Positions 9,202-18,515 of a stretch of DNA of 19,784 nt are shown in pieces. The first letter of the stretch is position 1. Every line of letters begins with the position of its first letter. Below the pieces are notes generated by a model. It was not told the origin of the DNA. It saw nothing but the letters and a program-made list of their open reading frames with translations, and searched no databases. Where the stretch lies: positions 1-19,784 of the forward strand of contig NVRZ01000035.1 of assembly GCA_002401055.1 (NCBI GenBank), written 5' to 3'. Both the position numbers and the translations under genes were made by a program. This DNA comes from Bacteroidota bacterium (GTDB taxonomy: Bacteria > Bacteroidota > Bacteroidia > NORP154).

Positions 9202-11238
9202 TTACTGTCCATCAGGATTAACAGGCTTAACTTCTTTTGCTGGGGTGGTATCTTTAGGTGTTTCTTCTGACCCTTCTTTGCTTCCTTCTCCTTCTGGAGC
9301 AGGCCTTTTGTTTATTGGGATATAATCCGTTCTCAATACTTCGAATTCTGTTCTCCTGTTTTTCTGATGTGATGCTTCCTTCTCGTCTTCCGTTTTCATT
9401 TTGGCTATCTTGGCATCGGTTATCAATAACCTGTGCTTTCCATAGCCTTTTGCCTCTAACCTCGGTGACTCAATTCCTTCCTCTATCAGATAGTCAACAA
9501 CAGATTGTGCCCTGTTTTGAGAGAGTTGGTCGTTATGTCTGTGATCGGCTCGCGAATCTGTATGCGACAAAATCTTAATCACAATGTTTGGATTGTCAAC
9601 CAGTGTTTTAACCAACTTGTCTAAAGAAACTTTTGACTCCGACCTTAAATCCCATTTATCCAAGTCATAAAGAATATTCGGAAGTTCGATAGGCTTCTTT
9701 ATTGAACGCAATTCAAAATCATGAACCAAATCTTCTGATTTTTCCAATCCGACCGTGGTCTCCTGGCCATTATCTCCCAAATACTTAGGCATCGTTGCGG
9801 TAATGTCATAGTTCGTGCTCGGCTTTAACTGAAAGAAGTAAGAACCTACTTCATCCGTCACCTGTTCTTCTGAAGTACCATCATCACCTACAAGAACCAC
9901 CTTCGCTCCCACCAAGATGTCGCGTGTATCGTAATCAATTACAACTCCCTGTAAGGTAAATACTAGATCAGGTGATACAAACTGATAGATATCATCACCA
10001 CCCTTTCCACCTTTTCTGTTGGAAGTAAAATATCCTGAATTGTTAACTCCTTCAAAGATGATGCTAAAATCATCTCCCTCGGAGTTAATTGGAAACTTCA
10101 TATTGTTAATATTTCCCCAATTGTCTTCTTTGTACAACGAGCTAAATATATCGAGTCCACCCATTCCCATGTGACCATTTGATGAAAAGTAAAGCGTTCC
10201 ATCTACATGAATAAATGGAAACATCTCATCTCCAGCTGTATTCACGCCAGGGCCGAGGTTTACTGGTTCTCCCCACTCACCTCTTTTGCTTTTTTTATGA
10301 ACAGACCAGATATCCTTTCCTCCATAGCCACCTGATAGATTAGACGAAAAATAGAGGGACAAGCCATCCTTAGAAATAGTAGGATGTCCTACTGTAATGG
10401 TATCAGGGACCAGTTCCAATACTTCTGGTTTATCATAACCACGTCCTTTTTTCTTGGTAGTTAGTATTTGGCAATTAACCTCCTTATCCTTGATTATCGG
10501 ACACCTGGTGAAGTACATCACTCTAAACTTGGTATCCAGGGTTTGCGCTCCCTCATTATCGTTTGAGTTAACATTTTCGCCAAGCAATACTGGCTCACTC
10601 CACTTACCTTTTCTATCCTTCTTTACTTCCCATAAATCAGTGAAATTTTGCCCCGTTGTTCCATCCACTTCTGTACCTGTAGATCCATCACGAGAAGAAG
10701 TAAATATTAACTGTTTAAACCCTCTTTTAGAGAATGATGCAGAGAAATCTGCCTCAGTAGAATTAATCATTACCACATTAAACACTTCATACCTACTCGG
10801 GTTTTCTATCCACTCAGTGGCCAGCTCACATGAGGTAATACCATCTACCCCTCTTTTGTCATCAGGAACTCTGTCCTTGTAGTTTTTATATTCTATTAAT
10901 GCTTCGTCATATTTACCATTGGCCTTTTTAGACTCAGCCAGATAAAGTATAGCCACAGGATCGGGGTATCGAACTTTTACCGCCTTTTTGTACCAAATCT
11001 CTGCTTGCTTGGTATCATTTATATACCGATAACATTCGGCAGTTTGAAAGATGATCTTTGCCTTAGACGAATTGTTTCTCTCCTTGGAATAGGCCTTTTT
11101 GTACTGCATAATGGCAGTATAATACTCCCCTCTACCGAAAGAAGCATCAGCGTCTTTACTAAAATTCTTTTGGGCAATAGACTCGCCGTGCAAGGCAAAT
11201 AATAAAGCCAGTGATAATATAATTTTTATAACCCTCAT
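9202..11238 (-). CDS. PorE-like OmpA-family envelope protein (TPR, PD40 propeller, regulatory-like domain, OmpA)
   Basis: A 678-residue exported protein. A signal peptide (MRVIKIILSLALLFALHGESIAQ) has no lipobox cysteine, so cleavage by signal peptidase I is expected. Next come TPR-like helices (about 27-150), five PD40/WD40-like blades with YFSSN/YFTSN and GGxDI motifs (about 160-420), a carboxypeptidase-regulatory-like beta domain (about 428-490) and an OmpA peptidoglycan-binding domain (about 518-636, with HTDSR, NDQLSQNRAQSVVDYL and NRRTEFEVL). A Pro/Glu/Lys-rich tail ends it. This order matches PorE of the Porphyromonas gingivalis T9SS, which is however a lipoprotein; paralogues with the same plan exist, so PorE identity is not certain. 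ATG at 11238 is preferred over GTG at 11250 because an AGGTGG ribosome site lies 8 bases before the ATG. Confidence 0.88.
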   Translation of the reverse strand: MRVIKIILSLALLFALHGESIAQKNFSKDADASFGRGEYYTAIMQYKKAYSKERNNSSKAKIIFQTAECYRYINDTKQAEIWYKKAVKVRYPDPVAILYLAESKKANGKYDEALIEYKNYKDRVPDDKRGVDGITSCELATEWIENPSRYEVFNVVMINSTEADFSASFSKRGFKQLIFTSSRDGSTGTEVDGTTGQNFTDLWEVKKDRKGKWSEPVLLGENVNSNDNEGAQTLDTKFRVMYFTRCPIIKDKEVNCQILTTKKKGRGYDKPEVLELVPDTITVGHPTISKDGLSLYFSSNLSGGYGGKDIWSVHKKSKRGEWGEPVNLGPGVNTAGDEMFPFIHVDGTLYFSSNGHMGMGGLDIFSSLYKEDNWGNINNMKFPINSEGDDFSIIFEGVNNSGYFTSNRKGGKGGDDIYQFVSPDLVFTLQGVVIDYDTRDILVGAKVVLVGDDGTSEEQVTDEVGSYFFQLKPSTNYDITATMPKYLGDNGQETTVGLEKSEDLVHDFELRSIKKPIELPNILYDLDKWDLRSESKVSLDKLVKTLVDNPNIVIKILSHTDSRADHRHNDQLSQNRAQSVVDYLIEEGIESPRLEAKGYGKHRLLITDAKIAKMKTEDEKEASHQKNRRTEFEVLRTDYIPINKRPAPEGEGSKEGSEETPKDTTPAKEVKPVNPDGQ

Positions 11239-11246
11239 GTGGTGTT

Positions 11247-11252
11247 CCACCT
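11247..11252 (-). promoter_or_regulatory. Shine-Dalgarno-like site deciding the PorE-like gene start
   Basis: The minus strand reads AAGAGGTGG over 11255-11247. Its AGGTGG core is 8 bases from the ATG at 11238 and overlaps the alternative GTG at 11250. This favours the ATG and gives a better signal peptide. Strong Shine-Dalgarno sites are uncommon in Bacteroidota, which adds some interest. Confidence 0.5.
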
Positions 11253-11306
11253 CTTAAAAAACGAATGCTAAAGTATGAAATTATTTTAATAACGAATCAT
11301 ATAGAA

Positions 11307-11404
11307 CATATAGTATTCTACATTCCATTGTTCATATTATTACAAAGATAAGAAGGCTAAAACTAGGATAAAAACCCAAAAGCCACGAATTGTAGAATAA
11401 TATG
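11307..11404. repeat. Imperfect 17-base-pair inverted repeat between glnN and the PorE-like gene
   Basis: The left arm CATATAGTATTCTACATTC (11307-11325) pairs with the right arm GAATTGTAGAATAATATG (11387-11404) over 17 base pairs, with one 2-base bulge and one 1-base bulge and a 61-base spacer. It lies in the 195-base gap downstream of the glutamine synthetase stop on the minus strand. No U-tract follows, so it is not a normal intrinsic terminator. It could be an RNA stem, a protein site or a remnant of a small mobile repeat. Confidence 0.45.
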
Positions 11405-11433
11405 CTGAAATAGTATCCAATTATATAGGTTGT

Positions 11434-13713
11434 CTATCTGGTAAACAGCAACTCTCGGTACTTTGGAAGAGGCCATAATTGATCATCAACAATAAGCTCA
11501 AGTTTATCAACATGATATCTTATTTTGTCAAAGTACGGTTTTACCCTATCTGAGTATGCTACGCTTTTGTCTTGAACATCATCAATTACATTGGCCAATT
11601 TTCGTTCTTCTATCATATTATCAGTAAAACTCTTTATAGACGCTATATGCTTAGAGATAGACTCTATTGTTCCCAACTGAGTAAAAGCAGTATCAGAATC
11701 TGGCACATATCCATTACCTGTAACTGCTTGTTCAATAACGTCAACTGAATCCGATGATCCGGATATAGCCTTGGCACTTTCCATTTTCTCGACATTAAGT
11801 AGCCCAAGCTCCTTGAGTCCCCTTACATTTTCTATTAGAACATTCTGATATTTAATGGCGGTAGGGATAATCTGGTTATAAGCGAGATCAGCAATAATCC
11901 TGGATTCTATCTGGACTTTCATTGTATAATTCTCCAATTTGATCTCTCTACGAGCATAGAGCTCAGTTTCATTCAATACTCCCACCTTGCTGAACAGGTC
12001 TATATTCTTCTTGGTTGTAAATGCCTGTAGAGCAACAGGGGTAGACTTTATGTTAGACAACCCTCTCTTTTCAGCCTCCTCAATCCATTCTTCTCCATAA
12101 TTATTTCCTTCAAACCTGATTTTCTTTGATGAGATAATATAATTTCTAAGCACCTGAAATATTGCTTCATCCTTTTTAACTCCAGCGTTAATAATCTTGT
12201 CAGTCTCAATTTTGAACTCTGCCAGTTGATTCGCTACAATTGTATTTATAACGATCATTGCTGATGCACAGTTGGCGGAAGATCCAACCGCCCGGAATTC
12301 AAACTTATTGCCTGTAAATGCAAAAGGAGACGTTCTATTGCGATCGGTATTATCGAGCATGATCTCCGGTATTTTACCTATTCCAAGCTTTAGTTCCGTT
12401 TTCTCATCGGGAGTCATCTTTCCTTTTTTAACTTTCTTCTCTATTTCATCCAGCACCTTTGTCAATTGTTCTCCAATGAACACAGAAATAATTGCCGGTG
12501 GAGCTTCATTTGCGCCCAATCTGAAATCATTTCCTGCCGAAGCGATTGCCGCACGCATCAAATCAGAATGATCATTAACCGCCTTAATCGCATTAACGAA
12601 AAAAGTCAAGAATTGTAAATTGGCTTTTGGATTTTTACCTGGCTGTAACAAGTTTATACCTGTATTGGTTGCCATAGCCCAATTGTTGTGCTTTCCTGAT
12701 CCATTAATCCCTGCAAAGGGCTTCTCATGCATCAACACTCTAAAATTATGTCTCCTTGCTACCTTTTCCATAACGTCCATCAACAACTGATTATGGTCTA
12801 CTGATAAGTTTGCCTCTTCATATACAGGAGCACATTCAAATTGGTTGGGAGCTACTTCGTTGTGTCGTGTAGTAACCGGCACTCCTAACCTGAACATTTC
12901 ATTCTCAAAATCTCTAATATAAGCACCTGCTCTTTCTGGAATAGATCCAAAATAATGATCATCCAATTGCTGATCCTTAGAGGACGAAAGCCCAAATACA
13001 GTTCTTCCAGTTAATACCAAGTCAGGCCTGGCATTATACAGTGCGCTATCAATCAAGAAGTATTCTTGTTCCCAGCCAAGCGTTGCTATTACCTTATTTA
13101 CATTTTTATCAAAATATTTACAAACCTCAACTGCTGATTTATCAAGTGCAGTCAGTGCTCGTAACAACGGCGCTTTATAGTCCAATGCTTCGCCAGTATA
13201 GGACACAAATACGGTAGGGATGCACAGTGTCTTGCCAATTATAAATGCCGGTGATGACGGATCCCATGCGGTATAGCCTCTCGCTTCAAAAGTATTTCTA
13301 ATTCCACCACTGGGGAAACTTGATGCATCCGGCTCTTGTTGTACCAATTGATCACCTTCAAACTTTTCAATTGCTTTACCACCATTAATTGGACTTACAA
13401 ATGCATCGTGCTTTTCGGCAGTTAACCCAGTTAAGGGTAAAAACCAATGTGTATAATGCGTCGCTCCTCTAACCATGGACCAGGCCTTCATAGATGCCGC
13501 AATTTGATCCGCTACTGAGCGTTGAATTTTTTCTCCTTTATCTATGGCTCCTTTGACAATCTCATACACCTCATCTGAAAGAAATTCTCGCATCGCAGTA
13601 TCATTAAAAACTGACTCCCCGTAAAAATCTGATACTTTATCGGCTGGTGGATCTACTACTATTGGACTTCTAGAAAGTACTCTTTCAAGCGCATTAAATC
13701 TTTGAGATGACAT
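11434..13713 (-). CDS. glnN: Glutamine synthetase type III
   Basis: A 759-residue enzyme making glutamine from glutamate, ammonia and ATP. Type III features are clear: GGIRNTFEARGYTAWDPSSP (136-155), the metal-ligand strand GWEQEYFLID (213-222), HNEVAPNQFECAPVYEEAN (284-302), the ATP/glutamate loop NGSGKHNNWAM (337-347), and NRTSPFAFTGNKFEFRAVGSS (459-479) with the FEFR block. It is slightly longer than the roughly 690-730 residues usual for the family. Type III enzymes form large dodecamers and lack the adenylylation control of the enterobacterial type. The start ATG follows an 8-base-element promoter candidate and a repeat-rich upstream region, so control is probably transcriptional. It is flanked by gaps on both sides and is likely its own unit. 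Confidence 0.97.
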   Translation of the reverse strand: MSSQRFNALERVLSRSPIVVDPPADKVSDFYGESVFNDTAMREFLSDEVYEIVKGAIDKGEKIQRSVADQIAASMKAWSMVRGATHYTHWFLPLTGLTAEKHDAFVSPINGGKAIEKFEGDQLVQQEPDASSFPSGGIRNTFEARGYTAWDPSSPAFIIGKTLCIPTVFVSYTGEALDYKAPLLRALTALDKSAVEVCKYFDKNVNKVIATLGWEQEYFLIDSALYNARPDLVLTGRTVFGLSSSKDQQLDDHYFGSIPERAGAYIRDFENEMFRLGVPVTTRHNEVAPNQFECAPVYEEANLSVDHNQLLMDVMEKVARRHNFRVLMHEKPFAGINGSGKHNNWAMATNTGINLLQPGKNPKANLQFLTFFVNAIKAVNDHSDLMRAAIASAGNDFRLGANEAPPAIISVFIGEQLTKVLDEIEKKVKKGKMTPDEKTELKLGIGKIPEIMLDNTDRNRTSPFAFTGNKFEFRAVGSSANCASAMIVINTIVANQLAEFKIETDKIINAGVKKDEAIFQVLRNYIISSKKIRFEGNNYGEEWIEEAEKRGLSNIKSTPVALQAFTTKKNIDLFSKVGVLNETELYARREIKLENYTMKVQIESRIIADLAYNQIIPTAIKYQNVLIENVRGLKELGLLNVEKMESAKAISGSSDSVDVIEQAVTGNGYVPDSDTAFTQLGTIESISKHIASIKSFTDNMIEERKLANVIDDVQDKSVAYSDRVKPYFDKIRYHVDKLELIVDDQLWPLPKYRELLFTR

Positions 13714-13780
13714 ATTCTGTGTGTTTTTTGAGTTTTTACGGAATTATTCGTGTTTTTATCAAATAATCGATTACCGTTCA

Positions 13781-13788
13781 CAAATTTA
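13781..13788 (-). promoter_or_regulatory. Candidate -7 element of the glnN promoter
   Basis: The minus strand reads TAAATTTG, a complete match to TAnnTTTG, giving a leader of about 60 bases before the ATG at 13713. The -33 position (about 20 bases upstream) reads TTTA, an imperfect match, and falls inside the inverted-repeat region at 13797-13844. Confidence 0.4.
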
Positions 13789-13796
13789 TCAATTTT

Positions 13797-13844
13797 TAGG
13801 GGGTATATAAAGGAAATCTATGTTTTTTTCAACAATACCCCCTA
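13797..13844. repeat. Perfect 10-base inverted repeat upstream of glnN (possible operator)
   Basis: TAGGGGGTAT at 13797-13806 and ATACCCCCTA at 13835-13844 are exact inverted copies, 28 bases apart. The G5/C5 cores stand out in AT-rich DNA. The promoter-proximal arm lies 8 bases upstream of the candidate -7 box, that is inside the promoter spacer, where a bound protein would affect polymerase. It lies 100 bases from the adhesin terminator, so it more plausibly belongs to glnN. Confidence 0.55.
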
Positions 13845-13856
13845 TTTTTTCAACAA
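13824..13856. repeat. 12-base direct repeat with 21-base period upstream of glnN
   Basis: TTTTTTCAACAA occurs at 13824-13835 and again at 13845-13856, a step of 21 bases or two helical turns, interleaved with the right arm of the inverted repeat. Same-face spacing suits tandem binding of a regulator or DNA bending, but part of the match is a T-run, which is easy to repeat by chance here. Confidence 0.4.
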
Positions 13857-13910
13857 ATATCGTAACCATTTGGATTTTTAAGACACTTCCAATCAATTTC
13901 AATGATATAA

Positions 13911-13943
13911 TAAAAAAAGGGCCTCTAAAATTAGAGACCCTTT
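13911..13943 (-). terminator. Intrinsic terminator of the SprB-repeat adhesin gene
   Basis: The minus-strand transcript would read AAAGGGUCUCUAA, a short loop, then UUAGAGGCCCUUU running into a U-tract. Arms are at 13931-13943 and 13916-13928, with a single G-U wobble and no mismatch on this strand, and the U-run covers 13918-13912. It begins about 30 bases after the adhesin stop at 13974, the expected place. On the plus strand the wobble becomes a C-A mismatch, so the orientation is clear. Confidence 0.85.
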
Positions 13944-13973
13944 AAGTTAAATAGGTGAGAAATAGTCAGCTGA

Positions 13974-16900
13974 TTACCTGATCAGCGTTACATGTCCAAT
14001 ATACTCATGGTCTTCTCCATCTATGTCTTGTGTCTTGATTAGCCATACATACACATCCTGCTGAGCTATATCATCACCATTGTTGGCTCTTCCATCCCAT
14101 CCAATCCAAGTAGTGTAAGGACCTTTGTAATGATATATCTGATCTCCCCATCTATCGTAGATGTAGAACTCAAAGTTCTCATCAGAAATACCCACGCCTA
14201 ATGGCTTAAAGTACTCGTTCTTGCTTTTAGGATCGCCATTTGGTGTAAACGCACTTGGTACGAATATGATGTAATCACCCTTTATCTCAACACTGTCCAT
14301 GTAAGTAGCAGCACATGAATCCGTACCCACAGAGAGCGTTATATAGTAGACGCCTATTTCATTGTAAGTATGGAGCGGATTTTGGGTGGTATCATAATTA
14401 TCCGACCCAGAAATTGGATCTCCAAAGTCCCAACTCCAACTTGTTATATTGGAATAAGAAGAGTCAACAAACAGAATAGTTGAATTCAGCAATGTTGCAA
14501 CATCAGGATTTGGAGTAAAGTATGCCACTGGCATTCCATTCACATTGATTGCAGCAACTTGCACAATTGTATCGTAACAACCCTCTACATTCTTGACAAT
14601 CAGCGTAACATCATAAACACCCTCATCATTATAAGTATGATTAACCACTGGCCCTGATGCAAAATTATCGGATCCTGATGCAGGATCTCCAAAGTCCCAA
14701 CTCCACTCATCAATGTTCACTATCGAAGTATCTATAAAGCTACCTATCACCGGAGCACATCCACCGCCACTGAACATAAAGCCTGCAATTGGTGGAGGAT
14801 TAACAATGATATCTACGGTGGCAACACTATCAGGAGAACATCCATCACTAACTGTAACTGAGTATGTAACGTCAGCAGTTAAACCAGGAATCGTTTGCTC
14901 CGAAGTTGTAGCTCCATTACTCCATAAGTACGTATATGGTCCACCATTTCCACCCGTAACGGTTACGCTAAATGTTGCTGATTCACCTTCGCAAACCGTG
15001 TTTCCAATTGTGCTCAGTTCAATTCCTGGGGAAACAGTAACGGTTATAGTATCCTCTAGACCTAGACACCCATTCTCATCCGAAACACTCACAATGTACT
15101 GAATAGTTGACTCTGGACTCACAACAAAATCACCAGGTCCCACAAAACCAGAAGACCAATTATAGACGTATGTAGGGCTTCCACCAATTCCTGTCGCATT
15201 AATTGTAGCGGACTCTCCTAAACAGATTGAAACATCCGGTGACACAATTACATACAATGAGTCTGGTTGCGTGATAACAACTCCATCTGTAGTCTCACAT
15301 TGTTGAGCATCAGTAACTACTACCGAAATAGGCCCTGGAGGCAAAGCTGTAGCTGTAGAGCTAGTTTGCCCATCGTTCCACATATAACCATATGGTAGCG
15401 TACCTCCTGTTGCAAATACTGTAGCTCTTCCATTACCCTGATTAAAGCATATTACATCATCAACATCTAAATTGGTAATTACCGGACCAGGAATATCTGT
15501 TATATTGACACTACCATCAGTTGTACAGCCCATGTTATCAGTAACTGTTACCGTATAGGTAATCGCCGTTAGCGCAGTAGCCATTGAATCAACTGATCCA
15601 TTTGACCAGAGATATGAATAAGAAGGTGTGCCTCCTGAAGCAACTGCTGCTGCCGTTCCATTTGGATCACCACATGTAGATTGAGTGGAGAAAATAGCCA
15701 GCTGCACTGGCAATGGCTCATTGACAGTACTTACCTGATTGGCTAAGCAACCATATTGATCTGTTACGTTTACAAAATATGTATTTGCAGCCAAATTGGT
15801 TACAATATTGCCATTACCCACATTAGGAGTCCATGCATAAATATAAAATCCTGTTCCGCCCGTAACCTCTAGATAGATGGAACCATCACTACCTCCATCA
15901 CAAGATATATTGTTAACAGAGTCTACAATTACAATTGCATCAGGCTCGCCAATGGTTACAGTATTAATATCTGTACAACCGTTTGCATCAGTAATGAACA
16001 CATTGTGAATTCCAGCACATAAGCCGTTAGCCGTTGAAGTTGTTGGGCCAGTTGTCCAAGCATAGCTATAAGGCGTTGTTCCACCTCCTGCAATTACAGT
16101 GGCCGATCCATCGCAGAATCCATTACACTTAGCATCATCAAAAGTTGTTATTGCACTAACCAATGCAGGTGGTTCATTAACAATCACTGAAGAATTTGAT
16201 ACACAACCGTTGTTATCTAAGAGTGTGATTGTATATACTCCGCCCGACAAGCCAAATACTACACTATTCGTAGAGTCTATTGTCACACCATTGTCTTTCC
16301 AATTATATGTGTAAGGTGGTGATCCTCCAATTGGGAAAACCGTCGCTGTACCATTATCATCACCTGCACATGTTACATCAGTTACCAGAACAGTATCAAT
16401 TACCGGCCCAAGTATATCATCTATTATTACTGGAATTGTTTTGAAACATCCGTTGCCATCAACCACAATTGGATTGTAAACACCTGCATAAACGCTATCA
16501 ATACAAGAGCCTACTGTTGTGAAAGGGTCATTCCAAGTTATTACATAAGGTGAGACGCCTCCAATAACATTCACACATGCTCCACCATTATTTTGTCCAC
16601 ATGTGGAAGAAGTAATACTAGAAACTATTAGAGAAAGAACCTGTGGCTCAGTAATGACCACCGAACTTGTGGTGATACAGCCTTCGTTATCCGTTACTGT
16701 AACACCGTATGAGCCTGCACAAAGACTATCAGCGGTTTGGGTAGTTTGAAGCTTACCGTCGTTCCAAAGGTATAAGTAAGGAAGTGATCCTCCAGATACA
16801 CTGGTTGTTGCATCTCCATCACAATATTCAAAACAACTTACGTTGTTATGGCTAATTATTGCAACAATAGGCTGCGGCTCTGTAATAACTGCACCTGTAG

Positions 16901-18497
16901 TAGCCTCACATCCATTTTGATCAGTAACAAGTAGGCTATATGAACCGGCGCAAAGTGCAATAGCTTGTGCGTTGCTTTGGTTCTGCCCATCGTCCCAAGA
17001 ATAAGTATACTGAGGTGTTCCACCTGAAGTCGTGGATTGAATGTATCCATTACAATTTCCGTTGCAATCAACATCACCTGTAACCGATACTGCTGTTACA
17101 AGAAGAGTAGGAGTTCCAACCGTAGCTTGCGAAGTTGTAAAACATCCATTCTCGTCATATACCGTAACATTATAAGTTCCCGTTGCAAGACTTCCAGCAG
17201 TAGGCGTTCCCTGATTTAGGTCATCATCCCACAGATAAGTATATGCTCCAGACCCATTAGAAGGAAATACAGAAGCTGTTCCATTCTCATCACCGAAACA
17301 GAGCACATCGGTAAAGGATGTAATTGCGGTTAATGGTAAAGGATCAACGATTGCGACTACACCTAATTCAACACAGCCATTCGCATCAGTAATAATTACA
17401 TTGTATGAACCTGAACAAAGGCTACTCGCAGTTGCTGTGGTTTGTGTATTGCTATCATTCCATATGTATCCGTAAGGGCTGGTACCTCCGGCAACTGTTA
17501 CTCCAACACTTCCGTCACAATCTCCGAAACACGTAGGGTCAGTAGAGGCTGGATTAAATACCAGTGCATTGGGCTCATATATAGTCACCGTTGCAGAGGC
17601 GTTACAACCATTAGAATCTGTTGCCAACACAGTATAAATTCCAGCTGATAAATTAACACCTGTTTGTGTTGTTTGGTTCAATGAATCATCCCACACATAT
17701 GCATATGGCAATGTTCCACCTGTAACGGTAACCGTTGCAAATCCATTAGTACCTTCAAAACAGCTAACACTATCGCTATTTGAAATTACAGCAATTGGTC
17801 CACTCAGATCAGATACTGTTGAGGATATCGTTTCAGTACAACCATTGTTATCCGTAACAGTTGCGATATATGTATTTGCACTTACATTAATGATCGATGA
17901 TGTAGTTGCCAAATTTGACCATGAGTAAGTGTAACCTCCAGATCCACCCGTTGCAACAACTTCAGCAGTACCGTCTGACTGACCACAATTGGCATCAGTA
18001 TGGTTTTCGGTAAGAACAATAGGTGAAGGCTCATTAACATTTTCAGTAATTATGATCGTGCATCCTTTGTCATCCGTAACAGTTACATTGTAAGAACCTG
18101 CACACAGACCCACTGCCGTTGTGCTAGTTTGCGCCAAAGGATCACTCCAAAGCGGCGAATAAGGACTTGTACCACCAGCAATCGATACGGTAGCGGTTCC
18201 GTCACACAATCCATTACAACTTACACTATCGCTTACTGTTGATGCAGTAAGTACAGTAGGTTCAGTAATCACTGCCGCTGTAGTCACTAGACATCCGTTT
18301 GAATCTGTAACATCCACATTGTAAACACCAGCAATAAGTCCTGTTGCAGAAGACGTCGTTTGACCACCATCCCATAGATAAGTGAACGGTAGTGTACCAC
18401 CTGCCATAGACACAGTTGCTAAGCCGTCATTTCCTCCAAAACAACTTACATCAACTGATATAGAAATAGTTGGTACTCCTGCAGGAACGTCGTTCAC
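13974..18497 (-). CDS. Giant SprB-repeat adhesin, C-terminal part with T9SS type B sorting domain (downstream of in-frame stop)
   Basis: 1507 codons with no stop. In order: 14 SprB-type repeats of about 75-80 residues (C-x3-DG, GGTxPYxYxW, LxAGxYxVxVTDxNGC, ITEP), two Ig/PKD-like domains beginning near residues 1082 and 1159, two PKD domains (near 1236 and 1323, each with WSWDFGDP and HTYN), and a gliding-motility-associated C-terminal domain (about 1409-1507: PSAFTPNGD, YDRWGDQIYHY, GWDGRANNGD, VYVWLIK, GHVTLIR). That last domain directs export by T9SS as a type B substrate. The frame continues upstream across a TAG at 18516-18518 into more of the same repeats, so GTG 18497 is just the first possible start after the stop, with no signal peptide. 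As it stands this part probably is not exported. The repeats likely form surface stalk modules for gliding or adhesion. Confidence 0.9.
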   Translation of the reverse strand: MNDVPAGVPTISISVDVSCFGGNDGLATVSMAGGTLPFTYLWDGGQTTSSATGLIAGVYNVDVTDSNGCLVTTAAVITEPTVLTASTVSDSVSCNGLCDGTATVSIAGGTSPYSPLWSDPLAQTSTTAVGLCAGSYNVTVTDDKGCTIIITENVNEPSPIVLTENHTDANCGQSDGTAEVVATGGSGGYTYSWSNLATTSSIINVSANTYIATVTDNNGCTETISSTVSDLSGPIAVISNSDSVSCFEGTNGFATVTVTGGTLPYAYVWDDSLNQTTQTGVNLSAGIYTVLATDSNGCNASATVTIYEPNALVFNPASTDPTCFGDCDGSVGVTVAGGTSPYGYIWNDSNTQTTATASSLCSGSYNVIITDANGCVELGVVAIVDPLPLTAITSFTDVLCFGDENGTASVFPSNGSGAYTYLWDDDLNQGTPTAGSLATGTYNVTVYDENGCFTTSQATVGTPTLLVTAVSVTGDVDCNGNCNGYIQSTTSGGTPQYTYSWDDGQNQSNAQAIALCAGSYSLLVTDQNGCEATTGAVITEPQPIVAIISHNNVSCFEYCDGDATTSVSGGSLPYLYLWNDGKLQTTQTADSLCAGSYGVTVTDNEGCITTSSVVITEPQVLSLIVSSITSSTCGQNNGGACVNVIGGVSPYVITWNDPFTTVGSCIDSVYAGVYNPIVVDGNGCFKTIPVIIDDILGPVIDTVLVTDVTCAGDDNGTATVFPIGGSPPYTYNWKDNGVTIDSTNSVVFGLSGGVYTITLLDNNGCVSNSSVIVNEPPALVSAITTFDDAKCNGFCDGSATVIAGGGTTPYSYAWTTGPTTSTANGLCAGIHNVFITDANGCTDINTVTIGEPDAIVIVDSVNNISCDGGSDGSIYLEVTGGTGFYIYAWTPNVGNGNIVTNLAANTYFVNVTDQYGCLANQVSTVNEPLPVQLAIFSTQSTCGDPNGTAAAVASGGTPSYSYLWSNGSVDSMATALTAITYTVTVTDNMGCTTDGSVNITDIPGPVITNLDVDDVICFNQGNGRATVFATGGTLPYGYMWNDGQTSSTATALPPGPISVVVTDAQQCETTDGVVITQPDSLYVIVSPDVSICLGESATINATGIGGSPTYVYNWSSGFVGPGDFVVSPESTIQYIVSVSDENGCLGLEDTITVTVSPGIELSTIGNTVCEGESATFSVTVTGGNGGPYTYLWSNGATTSEQTIPGLTADVTYSVTVSDGCSPDSVATVDIIVNPPPIAGFMFSGGGCAPVIGSFIDTSIVNIDEWSWDFGDPASGSDNFASGPVVNHTYNDEGVYDVTLIVKNVEGCYDTIVQVAAINVNGMPVAYFTPNPDVATLLNSTILFVDSSYSNITSWSWDFGDPISGSDNYDTTQNPLHTYNEIGVYYITLSVGTDSCAATYMDSVEIKGDYIIFVPSAFTPNGDPKSKNEYFKPLGVGISDENFEFYIYDRWGDQIYHYKGPYTTWIGWDGRANNGDDIAQQDVYVWLIKTQDIDGEDHEYIGHVTLIR

Positions 18498-18515
18498 TGT
18501 AATATTTCCTGTCGC

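Noticed and set aside
10454..10882. Plus-strand open frame of 142 codons within the PorE-like gene
   Set aside because: Shadow of a well-supported minus-strand gene, with no recognisable domain.
11248..11250. GTG at 11250 as start of the PorE-like protein
   Set aside because: It overlaps the AGGTGG ribosome site that is correctly placed for ATG at 11238, and it would add a charged MEHH in front of a good signal peptide.
14713..15102. Plus-strand open frame of 129 codons inside the adhesin
   Set aside because: It is antisense to the PKD/Ig-like region, whose minus-strand frame has clear domain motifs; the plus-strand product resembles no family I know.
18497..18515. GTG at 18497 as a genuine translation start of the downstream adhesin part
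   Set aside because: It lies in a linker between repeats, no signal peptide follows, and the six codons between it and the TAG continue the expected repeat tail. It is only the first possible start after the stop.
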